From Lentzea waywayandensis (GTDB lineage: Bacteria; Actinomycetota; Actinomycetes; Mycobacteriales; Pseudonocardiaceae), in assembly GCF_900115955.1 (NCBI RefSeq), contig NZ_FOYL01000006.1:91849-155848 (forward strand): 64,000 bases of DNA, read 5' to 3'. Below, in pieces: positions 31,232 through 39,371 of this stretch (positions are counted from its first letter, which is position 1; each line of letters opens with the position of its first letter). Made by a program: the position numbers and the translations under genes. The notes under the pieces are model-generated. The model was not told the DNA's origin. It was given only the letters and a program-made list of their open reading frames with translations, and did not search any database.

Positions 31232-34200
31232 TCACGACTGGCCTCCCGTGATGGCGAGGGTGACCGCCTTGGTGACGGCCGCGATCAGTTCGGCCATCTG
31301 CTCGTCGGACAGCAGGACGGGCAGCCGCTCGGCCTCCTGCCGCACGGTGTCGCGCCGCCGCATGGACGCCAGCAGCTCGTCGATGTCGGGCTCGCGCAGC
31401 AGGCTGTAGTGATCGGCCTTCAGCTCGACGATCACCGGTTCGGTGACCGAGAAGCCCTCGCTGCCCTCGATGAACGAGTAGTCGTCGCCCTGCGCCTTGA
31501 AGATGGTGAGCGGCGCGGTGATCGTGCGCTCGGCCAGCTCGCTGAAGGTGTACTTGAAGGAGAACGTCTCGGTGACGATCTTGATGATCCGCCGCACGAG
31601 CTCGCTGTCGAGGTCGCGGAACTCGCCGCTGACGAACGCCGCGAAGCTGTCCTCGTCCTTCGCGACCTCCAGGCACCGGTCCAGCCGGGCATCGGTGATG
31701 CTGCCCGCGAAGACCGAGAACAGGATCGTCACGAACGCGCTGTTGTCGTAGGAGGCCTCGTCGCTGTCCCGTTCCGAACGCACCTTCGGCGAACCCGGCG
31801 CGATCAGGTACAGGTTCGCGACCTCCTCGCCTGCCTGCTCCAGCTGGTAGGCCGTCTCGAACGCGACCCGCGCGCCGAAGGAGTAGCCCCACAACGTGTA
31901 CGGACCCTCCGGCTGAACTTCCTTGATCGCCTCGATGTCGGCCGCGGCCATCTCGCGGATCGTGCTGTACGGCGCCTCGCCCTCGTTGATGCCGTGCGCC
32001 TGCACGCCGTAGAACGGGCGCTCCGAACGACTTGCGAGCGTGCGCAGGTTCATCGGGTAGCCGCCCAGACCGGGCCAGCAGAACACCGGCACCGCGTCCC
32101 CGTTGGGCTGCAACGGGACCAGCCGGGAGATCGGGCCCTCGTGCAGGCCGTCGACGCGCCGCGAGAGCTGCTCGATGGTCGGCGACTCGAAGAGCACCTG
32201 CAACGGCAGGCTGGTGCCGAAGTCCTTGTTGATGCGGTTGACCAGGCCGACCGCGATCAGCGAGTTGCCGCCGGTCTCGAAGAAGTCGTCGTGCGTCGAG
32301 ACGGTCTCGCGCTTCATCAGCTTCTTCCACATCTCGCTGATGCGGCGCTCGGTGATGGTGCGCGGCGCGACGAACGGCCGGTCCTGGTCGTCGACGTTGG
32401 TCTTGTCCGACTTCTCCAGGGCCTTGACGTCGATCTTGCCGTTCGCGGTGACCGGCAACGCGTCCAGCACCACGACCTTGTTCGGGATCATGTAGTCCGG
32501 CAGGAAGTTGACCAGGTCGTCGCGGATGAGCTCGGCCGGGCCCTTCATGTGGACGACGTCCTCCTTCATACCGGGGCTGCGGCGCTGGTCGTAGGAGACC
32601 TTGCCGCCCAGGAAGAAGTACGACGGGCCGTCCTTCTCGCCGGCCGCCTTCAGGACGTCGCAGATGCGCTTGGCCGACGGGAGGTCGTTGTTCGTCTTCG
32701 AGCTGTAGCCCGACGACATGAAGCCGAGGTCGACGTCGTTGGCGGACAACCGGTGCATGGTCCGGCCGAGGTCGATGTAGCGCCGCCACAGCTCGGCAGA
32801 ACGGCCGATGGCGCTGATGCCGAAGCTCGCGCGTTCGTAGACCGCCTGGTTGATGGCGATGACGTGCTTGCGCAGCACCAGTTCGTCGGACACGCGCTCG
32901 AACTCGCCGTCGGCGTACCGGTACTGGCCGCCTGGCAGGTTCGTGACGCGGCCGGGGTGCGTCTGGACGTAGACGTCGACGTCGTCCTCGCGGACACCGG
33001 TGTAGGCGCACAGTTCGAACGTGCCGAGGTAGTAGTCTTCGTCGGAGACGTCCAGCAGGTCCTTGGTCTCGGGCGTGTAGGCGGAGGCCGTGACGTCGAG
33101 TCCGTAGCCGGGCAGGACCTCCTCGAAGAGTCCGACCATGTGGCCGGTCTCGATCTCGAGGACCTCCAGGATGTTGTTGAGGTACACCGACTCGATCGCT
33201 GCCTTGCGTCCGATGAAGTGCAGTTTCGCCTGTGCTTCGAAGCTTTCCGGCAGCGACGTGATCAGCACGAGCTGGTGGCGCAGCGGGTGGTAGTAGTACA
33301 ACCCGCTCGGCAGGCCCGCGATGTGGTGCAGTTCCAGGTGGAGCTGGGTCGCGTAGAGCGAGCCCGGTGACGCGTAGCCGTACTTCGGCAGCAGCCGCTG
33401 GTCGCTGAAGTGCGCGCCGAAGTAGCGCAGGATCTCGCCCAGTTCGGCGAAGTGGATCGCCTTCGGGTCCTTGGAGCCGGCGCCGATCGGCTTGCGCTCC
33501 AGCAACCTGCGCAGGTCGGCGTCGGTGACCTGGCCGCCCTCGTAGAAGCGGTAGGACTTGCGGGAGAAGACGACCTTGCGCTGAAGGCAGCTCGCCTCCT
33601 CGCCGGGCAGTTCGAAGCTCTGCCGTTCGCTGAGGTCGTCGCGCACGCCGGGGTTCGACAGCTGCGCGCGAACCTGGAGGCGGCTGGACTTCGACTGGTG
33701 GTGCGAGCCCGCGTTGCCCTGGTCCATCAGGGCGGCTTCCTTGGGGTTCAGCTCCACGCACGCGATCAGGTTCTGGAACCCGGTGCGCTCGTCCTCCTTG
33801 ACGATCACCGCGGCGTTGCGCACCCAGTCGTGCGTCTCGATCGCGAGCCGGATCTCGTCCAGCTCGACCCGGTAGCCGCGCAGCTTGACCTGGCTGTCCG
33901 CGCGCCCGGCGAACTGCACGGTGCCGTCGAGGTTCTGCGTCACGAGGTCGCCGGTGCGGAACATGCCGTCCACGAACCGTTCCTCGGTCAGTTCCGGCTG
34001 GTGCAGGTAGCCGCGGGCGACCTGGACACCGCCGATGTAGAGCTCGCCGATCTCGCCCGGCGTGACCATGTCGCGGTTGTCGTTGAGCACGAGGTACGTC
34101 GTGTTCGCGACGGGCAGGCCGATCGAGATCGACTTCGGCGCCTCGGCGAGTTCGGCGGGATCGACCACGTGCGACGACGAGTTGATCGTCGTCTCCGTCG

Positions 34201-35095
34201 GGCCGTAGAGGTTGATGAGCCTGACGTTCGGCATGTCCGCGACGAACGCCTGGGCCAGCGTGCGGGACAACGCCTCGCCACCGCTGAAGACCTGCTTCAG
34301 CGACGTGACGGTGTGGAACTCCTCGGTGTCGATCAGCGCCTGGAGCAGCGTCGGCACGCACTGAAGCGTGGTGACGCCGTGCTCGCGCATGGTATCGATC
34401 AGCATCTCCGGGTCGCGGTAGATGCCGGGACGGCCCATCACCACGGTGCTGCCGACCGCGGGGGCCAGGATCTCCCACTGCGCCGCGTCGAAGCTCATCG
34501 GCGTCTTCTGCACCACGCGCTTCGTGCCGTCGATGGCGTGGGTGTCGTGCAGCCACAGCATCTGGTTGACGATGCTGCGGTGCTCGATCATCACGCCCTT
34601 GGGCCGGCCGGTGCTGCCCGAGGTGTAGATGATGTACGCGAGGCTGTCGTGGGCGGGGGAGAATCCGTCGTCGAACGCCTCGTCGCAGTCGTCGAGCGTG
34701 ACGATTCTCGTGGTGCTGGGCGCGAGTTCGGCCAGGCGCTGCTTCAGCGCGGGCTGCGTCACGACGACCTTCGTGCGCGAGTCCTCGATCATGTACCGGA
34801 GCCGCTCCTCCGGGTACTCCGGGCTCAGCGGCAGATAGGCGCCTCCTCCGCAGAGGATTCCCCAGGCGCCGACCACGAGATCGAGCGATGGTTCGACGAA
34901 CATGCCGACGCAGTCGTCCTCGCTGATGCCGAGGCGGCGCAGATGCGTGGCCAGCGCGGAACTCTGCTCGAAGAGTTCGCCGTAGGTGATGCTTTGTTCA
35001 CCGAAGACGACGGCTGTGCGATCGGGGTGTTCCTCCACCTGCTTGCGCAGCAGGTCCGGGAGGCAGCCGCCGTCCACTTCAGCTTCGTGCGACAT
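31232..35095 (-). CDS. indC: Indigoidine synthase-type NRPS (A-Ox-T-TE)
   Basis: A single-module NRPS of 1287 residues, very close to BpsA/IndC length. The adenylation domain (about 15-500) has TSGSTG (158-163), YGPTETT, FRTGDL (379-384) and GRADSQVKLRGYRVEL (397-412). An FMN-dependent oxidase domain interrupts it at about 505-850 (KVVFSRKSYRFYEGG start), and A10 LPVTANGKID with Lys887 follows. The carrier domain has Ser945 (ETGGNSL). The thioesterase has Ser1072 (GYSFGA) and a likely His1229. Enzymes of this plan cyclise L-glutamine and oxidise it to 3-aminoglutarimide derivatives that dimerise to blue indigoidine. The tail (about 1262-1283) looks like the first helix of a tautomerase. ATG 35095 has GGGGGA upstream. 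A 4'-phosphopantetheinyl transferase is not in the window. Confidence 0.92.
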   Translation of the reverse strand: MSHEAEVDGGCLPDLLRKQVEEHPDRTAVVFGEQSITYGELFEQSSALATHLRRLGISEDDCVGMFVEPSLDLVVGAWGILCGGGAYLPLSPEYPEERLRYMIEDSRTKVVVTQPALKQRLAELAPSTTRIVTLDDCDEAFDDGFSPAHDSLAYIIYTSGSTGRPKGVMIEHRSIVNQMLWLHDTHAIDGTKRVVQKTPMSFDAAQWEILAPAVGSTVVMGRPGIYRDPEMLIDTMREHGVTTLQCVPTLLQALIDTEEFHTVTSLKQVFSGGEALSRTLAQAFVADMPNVRLINLYGPTETTINSSSHVVDPAELAEAPKSISIGLPVANTTYLVLNDNRDMVTPGEIGELYIGGVQVARGYLHQPELTEERFVDGMFRTGDLVTQNLDGTVQFAGRADSQVKLRGYRVELDEIRLAIETHDWVRNAAVIVKEDERTGFQNLIACVELNPKEAALMDQGNAGSHHQSKSSRLQVRAQLSNPGVRDDLSERQSFELPGEEASCLQRKVVFSRKSYRFYEGGQVTDADLRRLLERKPIGAGSKDPKAIHFAELGEILRYFGAHFSDQRLLPKYGYASPGSLYATQLHLELHHIAGLPSGLYYYHPLRHQLVLITSLPESFEAQAKLHFIGRKAAIESVYLNNILEVLEIETGHMVGLFEEVLPGYGLDVTASAYTPETKDLLDVSDEDYYLGTFELCAYTGVREDDVDVYVQTHPGRVTNLPGGQYRYADGEFERVSDELVLRKHVIAINQAVYERASFGISAIGRSAELWRRYIDLGRTMHRLSANDVDLGFMSSGYSSKTNNDLPSAKRICDVLKAAGEKDGPSYFFLGGKVSYDQRRSPGMKEDVVHMKGPAELIRDDLVNFLPDYMIPNKVVVLDALPVTANGKIDVKALEKSDKTNVDDQDRPFVAPRTITERRISEMWKKLMKRETVSTHDDFFETGGNSLIAVGLVNRINKDFGTSLPLQVLFESPTIEQLSRRVDGLHEGPISRLVPLQPNGDAVPVFCWPGLGGYPMNLRTLASRSERPFYGVQAHGINEGEAPYSTIREMAAADIEAIKEVQPEGPYTLWGYSFGARVAFETAYQLEQAGEEVANLYLIAPGSPKVRSERDSDEASYDNSAFVTILFSVFAGSITDARLDRCLEVAKDEDSFAAFVSGEFRDLDSELVRRIIKIVTETFSFKYTFSELAERTITAPLTIFKAQGDDYSFIEGSEGFSVTEPVIVELKADHYSLLREPDIDELLASMRRRDTVRQEAERLPVLLSDEQMAELIAAVTKAVTLAITGGQS

Positions 35096-35140
35096 CTCAG
35101 AAATCCCCCAAGCGGTCGACAGGCATGAGTGGTGCGAGCG

Positions 35141-35163
35141 CGTTCTTGGTTAGTTGAAGAACG
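35141..35163. promoter_or_regulatory. Inverted repeat between NRPS and importer genes
   Basis: CGTTCTT (35141-35147) and AAGAACG (35157-35163) form a perfect 7-base inverted repeat with a 9-base spacer, 46 bases upstream of the NRPS start in the 253-base spacer shared with the divergent importer operon. It could be an operator for either. No regulator gene lies next to it. Confidence 0.4.
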
Positions 35164-35348
35164 TATGAGTAACGGCTCGAAACCCGCTGGAGTGATCTGC
35201 CTGGTGACCAGCCGAGGAGGTCTACCAGAACCGCCTTGAACGGCAACGGATTCCCGCCCGCTGAGACGGGTAGTTCGGTGGCGAATGGTTGCCCCATCGT
35301 CCACAGTGGTGTTGGGTGGACGCCAACTTCGAGGGCGGGGCCGCGAGG

Positions 35349-35996
35349 ATGAATGTTCTGCAGTACGTGGCCGATCGCTGGGATCGGCTGTCTTTGCAAG
35401 CGTTTCTGCACGTCAGTGCTGTTGTGCAGTGCACGGTCCTGGCGACTGTGCTCGGTGTGGCGATCGGGGTCGCGGTCTACCGCAGCCCGGCCGGATCCGC
35501 GCTGGCCACGGCGTTGGCGAGCACGATTCTGACCATTCCGTCGTTCGCGCTGCTGGCGTTGCTGATTCCGGTGTTCGGGCTGGGCGCGAACACGACGGTC
35601 GTCGCATTGGTGCTTTACGCCTTGTTGCCAATAGTTCGCAACACGGTTGTGGGGCTCGCCGGTGTGGATCCGGCTGTGAGCGATGCGGCACGAGGGATTG
35701 GGATGAGCAGATTCGGGGTGCTGGCGCGCGTTGAGTTGCGCTTGGCGTGGCCAGCGATTCTGGCCGGAATGCGGGTCGCCACGCAGATGCTGATGGGGAT
35801 CGCCGTGATCGCGGCCTATGCGAAAGGACCGGGTTTGGGATCAGAGGTGTTCTCCGGGCTCGCGAACGCGGGCAGTGCGAACTCGATGAACCAGGCCCTC
35901 ACCGGAACGATCGGCGTGGTGATCCTCGCCCTGCTGCTCGACGGCGTGTACGTGCTGGTCAACCGTTTCACCGTGTCGAGGGGCGTCCGTGGCTGA
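35349..35996 (+). CDS. Osmoprotectant-type ABC importer, permease 1 (OpuCB/ProW-like)
   Basis: A 215-residue permease with five TM helices and the EAA-like loop GVDPAVSDAARGIGMSRF, as in the quaternary-ammonium/glycine betaine importers (OpuB/OpuC, ProW-type). It is the first of four overlapping genes; its stop overlaps the ATPase start by 8 bases. I chose the ATG at 35349 (MNVLQYVADRW); a GAGG touches the start and GGGGCC lies further upstream, so the ribosome site is imperfect. It imports compatible solutes such as glycine betaine or choline; the exact substrate cannot be read from the sequence. Confidence 0.9.
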   Translation: MNVLQYVADRWDRLSLQAFLHVSAVVQCTVLATVLGVAIGVAVYRSPAGSALATALASTILTIPSFALLALLIPVFGLGANTTVVALVLYALLPIVRNTVVGLAGVDPAVSDAARGIGMSRFGVLARVELRLAWPAILAGMRVATQMLMGIAVIAAYAKGPGLGSEVFSGLANAGSANSMNQALTGTIGVVILALLLDGVYVLVNRFTVSRGVRG

Positions 35997-37101
35997 AGGC
36001 ATCGAGATCCGGCTCGACCACGTCACCAAGCGGTATCCCGGGCAGAAGGCGGCGGCGGTCGACGACTTCTCGATGGTCGTGCCCGCCGGGCAGATCGTCG
36101 TGTTCGTCGGCCCGTCCGGCTGCGGCAAGACCACGACCATGCGGATGATCAACCGGTTGATCGAGCCGACGTCGGGCACCATCACGATCGGCGGCGAGGA
36201 CGCGCTCGGGATCGACCCGGACGACCTGCGGCGGCGCGTCGGCTACGCGATCCAGCAGGCCGGGCTGTTCCCGCACTTCACGGTGGCGCAGAGCATCGGG
36301 ATCGTGCCGGGGCTGCTCGGCTGGGACAAGAAGAGGATCGCGGCACGCGTCGAGGAGATGATGGACCTGGTCGGGCTCGATCCCGGCGAGTACGCCGATC
36401 GCTTCCCGCGTCAGCTCTCCGGCGGCCAGCAGCAACGGGTCGGCGTCGCGCGCGCGTTGGCCGCCGATCCGCCGGTGCTGCTGATGGACGAACCGTTCGG
36501 CGCGGTCGACCCGATCACGCGCGGGCACCTCCAGGACGAGTTGCTGCGGCTCCAGAACGAGCTCCGCAAGACGATCGTGTTCGTCACGCACGACTTCGAC
36601 GAGGCCGTGAAGCTCGGCGACAGGATCGCCGTCCTGGGCGACCGGTCCACGATCCTCCAGTACGACACCCCCGACGCGATCCTGGCCAACCCGGCGGACG
36701 ACACCGTGGCCGGGTTCGTCGGTGCCGGTGCGTCGCTGAAGGCGTTGACGCTGACGCGGGTTCGGGACGTCGAACTGGGTCAGGCGGTGACCGCTCGTTC
36801 CGATGCTGATCCGTCCACTGTGGAGCTGGGGGACGAGAAGTTCCTGCTGGTGCTCGACCAGCGCGACCGGCCGCTGCGCTGGGTGCATCTGAAGGAGCTG
36901 AAGAACGCCCGATCGCTGGCCGTCGCCGGACGTCCGGTGCAGGACTCCGTGACGTTGCAGTCGACGCTGCGGGACGCGCTGGAGGCGATGGTCAACGAGG
37001 GCGGCCGCGCGGTCGTCACGGGCAGCCGCGGCGAGTACGTCGGCACGGTGGACCTCGCGACCGTGACCGACGTCGTGCAACGGCTGCGGGCGAGCGCATG
37101 A
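35989..37101 (+). CDS. Osmoprotectant-type ABC importer, ATP-binding protein (OpuCA/ProV-like)
   Basis: A 370-residue ATPase: Walker A GPSGCGKTT, Q-loop, signature LSGGQQQRVGVARAL, Walker B VLLMDEPFGA, switch FVTHDFDEA. A C-terminal CBS-like region follows (about 250-370; LQSTLRDALEAMVNEGGRAV), which in OpuA/ProV senses ionic strength. GTG start inside the upstream permease gene; 4-base overlap with the downstream permease. Together with two permeases and a lipoprotein it forms a complete quaternary-amine uptake system. Confidence 0.93.
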   Translation: MAEGIEIRLDHVTKRYPGQKAAAVDDFSMVVPAGQIVVFVGPSGCGKTTTMRMINRLIEPTSGTITIGGEDALGIDPDDLRRRVGYAIQQAGLFPHFTVAQSIGIVPGLLGWDKKRIAARVEEMMDLVGLDPGEYADRFPRQLSGGQQQRVGVARALAADPPVLLMDEPFGAVDPITRGHLQDELLRLQNELRKTIVFVTHDFDEAVKLGDRIAVLGDRSTILQYDTPDAILANPADDTVAGFVGAGASLKALTLTRVRDVELGQAVTARSDADPSTVELGDEKFLLVLDQRDRPLRWVHLKELKNARSLAVAGRPVQDSVTLQSTLRDALEAMVNEGGRAVVTGSRGEYVGTVDLATVTDVVQRLRASA

Positions 37102-37832
37102 CGGCCGAGCGCATCCGGTTCTGGGCGCAACCCGTCGCGGTGCTGCTGATCGTCGGCGGCGTGCTGGCGTGGGTGTTCGGCGGTGAGCTGACGGCGACCG
37201 AGAAGGGCACGCTGAACGCGTCGTCGTTGCTGACCGCGCTGCGCGACCACCTGGCGATGACGGTCGTGGTGACCGCGATCGTGGTGGTGGTCGCGGTGCC
37301 GGCGGGCGTCGTCGCGACCAGGTCGTGGGCGCGCTGGCTCGCGCCGGTGTTCCTGGCGGTCGCGAACGTCGGCCAGGCCGCGCCCGCGCTGGGCGTGCTG
37401 GTGCTGTGGTTCCTCGTCACCGGTGCTTCCGGCGGACTGTGGGTGGCCGCGCTGCCGCTCGCGTTCTACTCGCTGCTTCCGGTGCTGCGCAACACCATCG
37501 TCGGCCTTCAGCAGGTCGATCCGTCCCTTGTGGACGCCGGGCGTGGCATCGGCATGTCGGCGCCGGGCGTGCTGTGGCGGGTCGAGTTCCCCCTTGCCAC
37601 ACCGCTGATCCTCGCCGGTTTGCGCACCTCGCTGGTGCTCGCGGTCGGTACGGCCACGTTCGGCCTGTTCGTCAACGCGGGCGGGTTCGGGCTGCTGATC
37701 GACACCGGCTACAAGCTGAACCTGATGAAGGTCCTGGTGACCGGCTCGGCACTGGCGGCGGGTCTCGCGCTGCTGGTCGACTGGGTCGGCGCGGTGATCG
37801 AGCAGTGGTTCGGCCCCAAGGGGGTCCGGTGA
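37098..37832 (+). CDS. Osmoprotectant-type ABC importer, permease 2
   Basis: A second permease of 244 residues with six TM helices; N-terminal helix VAVLLIVGGVLAWVFGG, cytoplasmic loop QQVDPSLVDAGRGIGMSAP. It is homologous to permease 1, as in OpuC-type systems with two different permeases. The start (ATGA overlap) and end (GTGA overlap with the lipoprotein) show tight coupling. Confidence 0.9.
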   Translation: MTAERIRFWAQPVAVLLIVGGVLAWVFGGELTATEKGTLNASSLLTALRDHLAMTVVVTAIVVVVAVPAGVVATRSWARWLAPVFLAVANVGQAAPALGVLVLWFLVTGASGGLWVAALPLAFYSLLPVLRNTIVGLQQVDPSLVDAGRGIGMSAPGVLWRVEFPLATPLILAGLRTSLVLAVGTATFGLFVNAGGFGLLIDTGYKLNLMKVLVTGSALAAGLALLVDWVGAVIEQWFGPKGVR

Positions 37833-38782
37833 AAAGGGTTCTGCTCGTTCTGGTGCTCTGCTTGTCCGGGTGCGGCCTGGACGTCAACAGCGCGTTGCCC
37901 TACAAGGTGCTGCCGGGCTCGATCCAGCCAGAGCAGTCGCTCCAGGGCGTCGAGATCACCGTGGGGTCCAAGGACTTCACCGAGAACATCCTGCTCGGCT
38001 ACCTGGCCGAGATGGCGTTGTCCGCGGCCGGCGCCGACGTCGTCGACCTGACCGACCTGAAGGGCTCGCAGACCGCCCGGCAGGCGTTGCTCACCGGCGA
38101 GGTCGACGTCACCTGGGAGTACACCGGCACCGGCTGGATCAACTACCAGGGCAACGAACTCCCGGTGCCCGGCGGCGAACAGGCGCAGTACGACGCCACG
38201 AAGAAGGCCGACCTGGAGAAGTACGGCGTCGAGTGGCTCGCCTACTCGCCGCTCAACGACCAGTACGCGTTCGCCGTCACCGAGGCCTACGGCGAGCAGC
38301 ACGGCCTGAAGACCACCTCCGACCTGGCGGCGTTCCTCACCCAGAACCCGGACCAGGCGGTGTTCTGCCTGGAGACCGAGTTCACCAGCCGCCAGGACGG
38401 TTTCCCGGCCGCGCAACGCACCTACGGCTTCCCGGCCACCGAGGTGAAGAACTTCGGCATCGGCACGATCTACTCGGCCGTCGCGGGCGGCACCTGCCCG
38501 GTCGGCGAGGTGTTCACGACCGACGGCCGCATCGCCGCGCAGAAGCTCCGCGTGCTGGAGGACGACAAGAAGGCCTTCCCGCAGTACAACGTCGCGCCGA
38601 CCGTGCGCGCCGAGTTCCTCGCGCGGTACCCGCAGATCCGCGGCCCGTTGGAGAAGGTGAGCGCCGCGCTGACCAACGACCAGATGATCGAACTGTGCCG
38701 TCAGGTCGACGTGGAGGGCAAAGACGCGGGCGAGGTGGCGCGCGACTGGATGGTGTCGAAGGGGTTCATCCGGACGGACTGA
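37829..38782 (+). CDS. Osmoprotectant-type ABC importer, substrate-binding lipoprotein
   Basis: A 317-residue binding protein, lipid-anchored at the lipobox LCLSGCG near residue 15. The mature part has the OpuCC/ProX-type signature VGSKDFTENILLGYLAEMAL and VDVTWEYTGTGWINY, whose aromatic residues line the quaternary-amine pocket. The start is GTG 37829 overlapping the permease stop. Its stop abuts the stop of the convergent membrane gene, leaving no room for a separate terminator. Confidence 0.92.
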   Translation: MKRVLLVLVLCLSGCGLDVNSALPYKVLPGSIQPEQSLQGVEITVGSKDFTENILLGYLAEMALSAAGADVVDLTDLKGSQTARQALLTGEVDVTWEYTGTGWINYQGNELPVPGGEQAQYDATKKADLEKYGVEWLAYSPLNDQYAFAVTEAYGEQHGLKTTSDLAAFLTQNPDQAVFCLETEFTSRQDGFPAAQRTYGFPATEVKNFGIGTIYSAVAGGTCPVGEVFTTDGRIAAQKLRVLEDDKKAFPQYNVAPTVRAEFLARYPQIRGPLEKVSAALTNDQMIELCRQVDVEGKDAGEVARDWMVSKGFIRTD

Positions 38783-39304
38783 TCAGCGCATCGCCCGTCC
38801 GACCGGCGGCAGCACCGAGACCATCGACGCGGCCAGCCACAGCATCAGCGCGACGCCCGGCACGATGATCAGCGTGCCGCCGTGGTCGATCGTCAGCCGC
38901 ACGACGGCGAAGACGTAGTAGGCGACCACGAGGAACCCGAGCGCGGCGAGGATCCAGCGCGCGAACCCGAGCCGGGCGATCACCAGCGCGGCGAGCAGCA
39001 ACACCACGCCACCAGCGACGTAGGTGGCGACGATCGCCGGGTCGCCGTTGGCGATGAAGCCGCGCCCGAACGCCAGTCCGAGCAACGCGACCGCGGCCTC
39101 CGGGGTCTGCCGGATGCCCTTGCCGTCAGCGGAGTTCAGCCCGGCCAGCACGAAGCACAGCACCGCGACCAGCAGCCACAGTCCACCCGCGAGGAACGCC
39201 GGCGCGACGCTCGGCCGCAACGGCTGGCCCCAGCCGGGCGCCGGGCCGTACCCCGGACCGTGTCCCTGCGGTTGCTGCACCTGCCAACCCTGGTTCGGAT
39301 GCAC
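38783..39304 (-). CDS. Membrane protein with Pro/Gly-rich N-terminus
   Basis: 173 residues: a Gln/Pro/Gly-rich cytoplasmic head (HPNQGWQVQQPQGHGPGYGP) and four TM helices (about 35-55, 84-104, 108-128 and 136-160). This plan is common among actinobacterial membrane proteins of unknown function. I chose GTG 39304 because AGGGTGG lies 5 bases upstream. It is divergent from the NB-ARC/TPR gene, with 67 bases between, and convergent with the importer operon. Confidence 0.65.
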   Translation of the reverse strand: MHPNQGWQVQQPQGHGPGYGPAPGWGQPLRPSVAPAFLAGGLWLLVAVLCFVLAGLNSADGKGIRQTPEAAVALLGLAFGRGFIANGDPAIVATYVAGGVVLLLAALVIARLGFARWILAALGFLVVAYYVFAVVRLTIDHGGTLIIVPGVALMLWLAASMVSVLPPVGRAMR

Positions 39305-39371
39305 GGCAGCCACCCTACGAGCAGCCAGTCCGTGCCGCAGCGAATTCGCTGGTCTGCGGTACAACGAACAG

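Noticed and set aside
31209..34556. A 1115-codon frame on the same strand as the NRPS, shifted by one base
   Set aside because: Arg/Pro/Ala-rich shadow; the true frame carries all A, Ox, T and TE motifs in order.
39024..39371. Upstream extension of the NB-ARC/TPR frame
   Set aside because: It runs antisense to the divergent membrane-protein gene and lacks domain content; the GTG at 39372 gives the known N-terminal tag.
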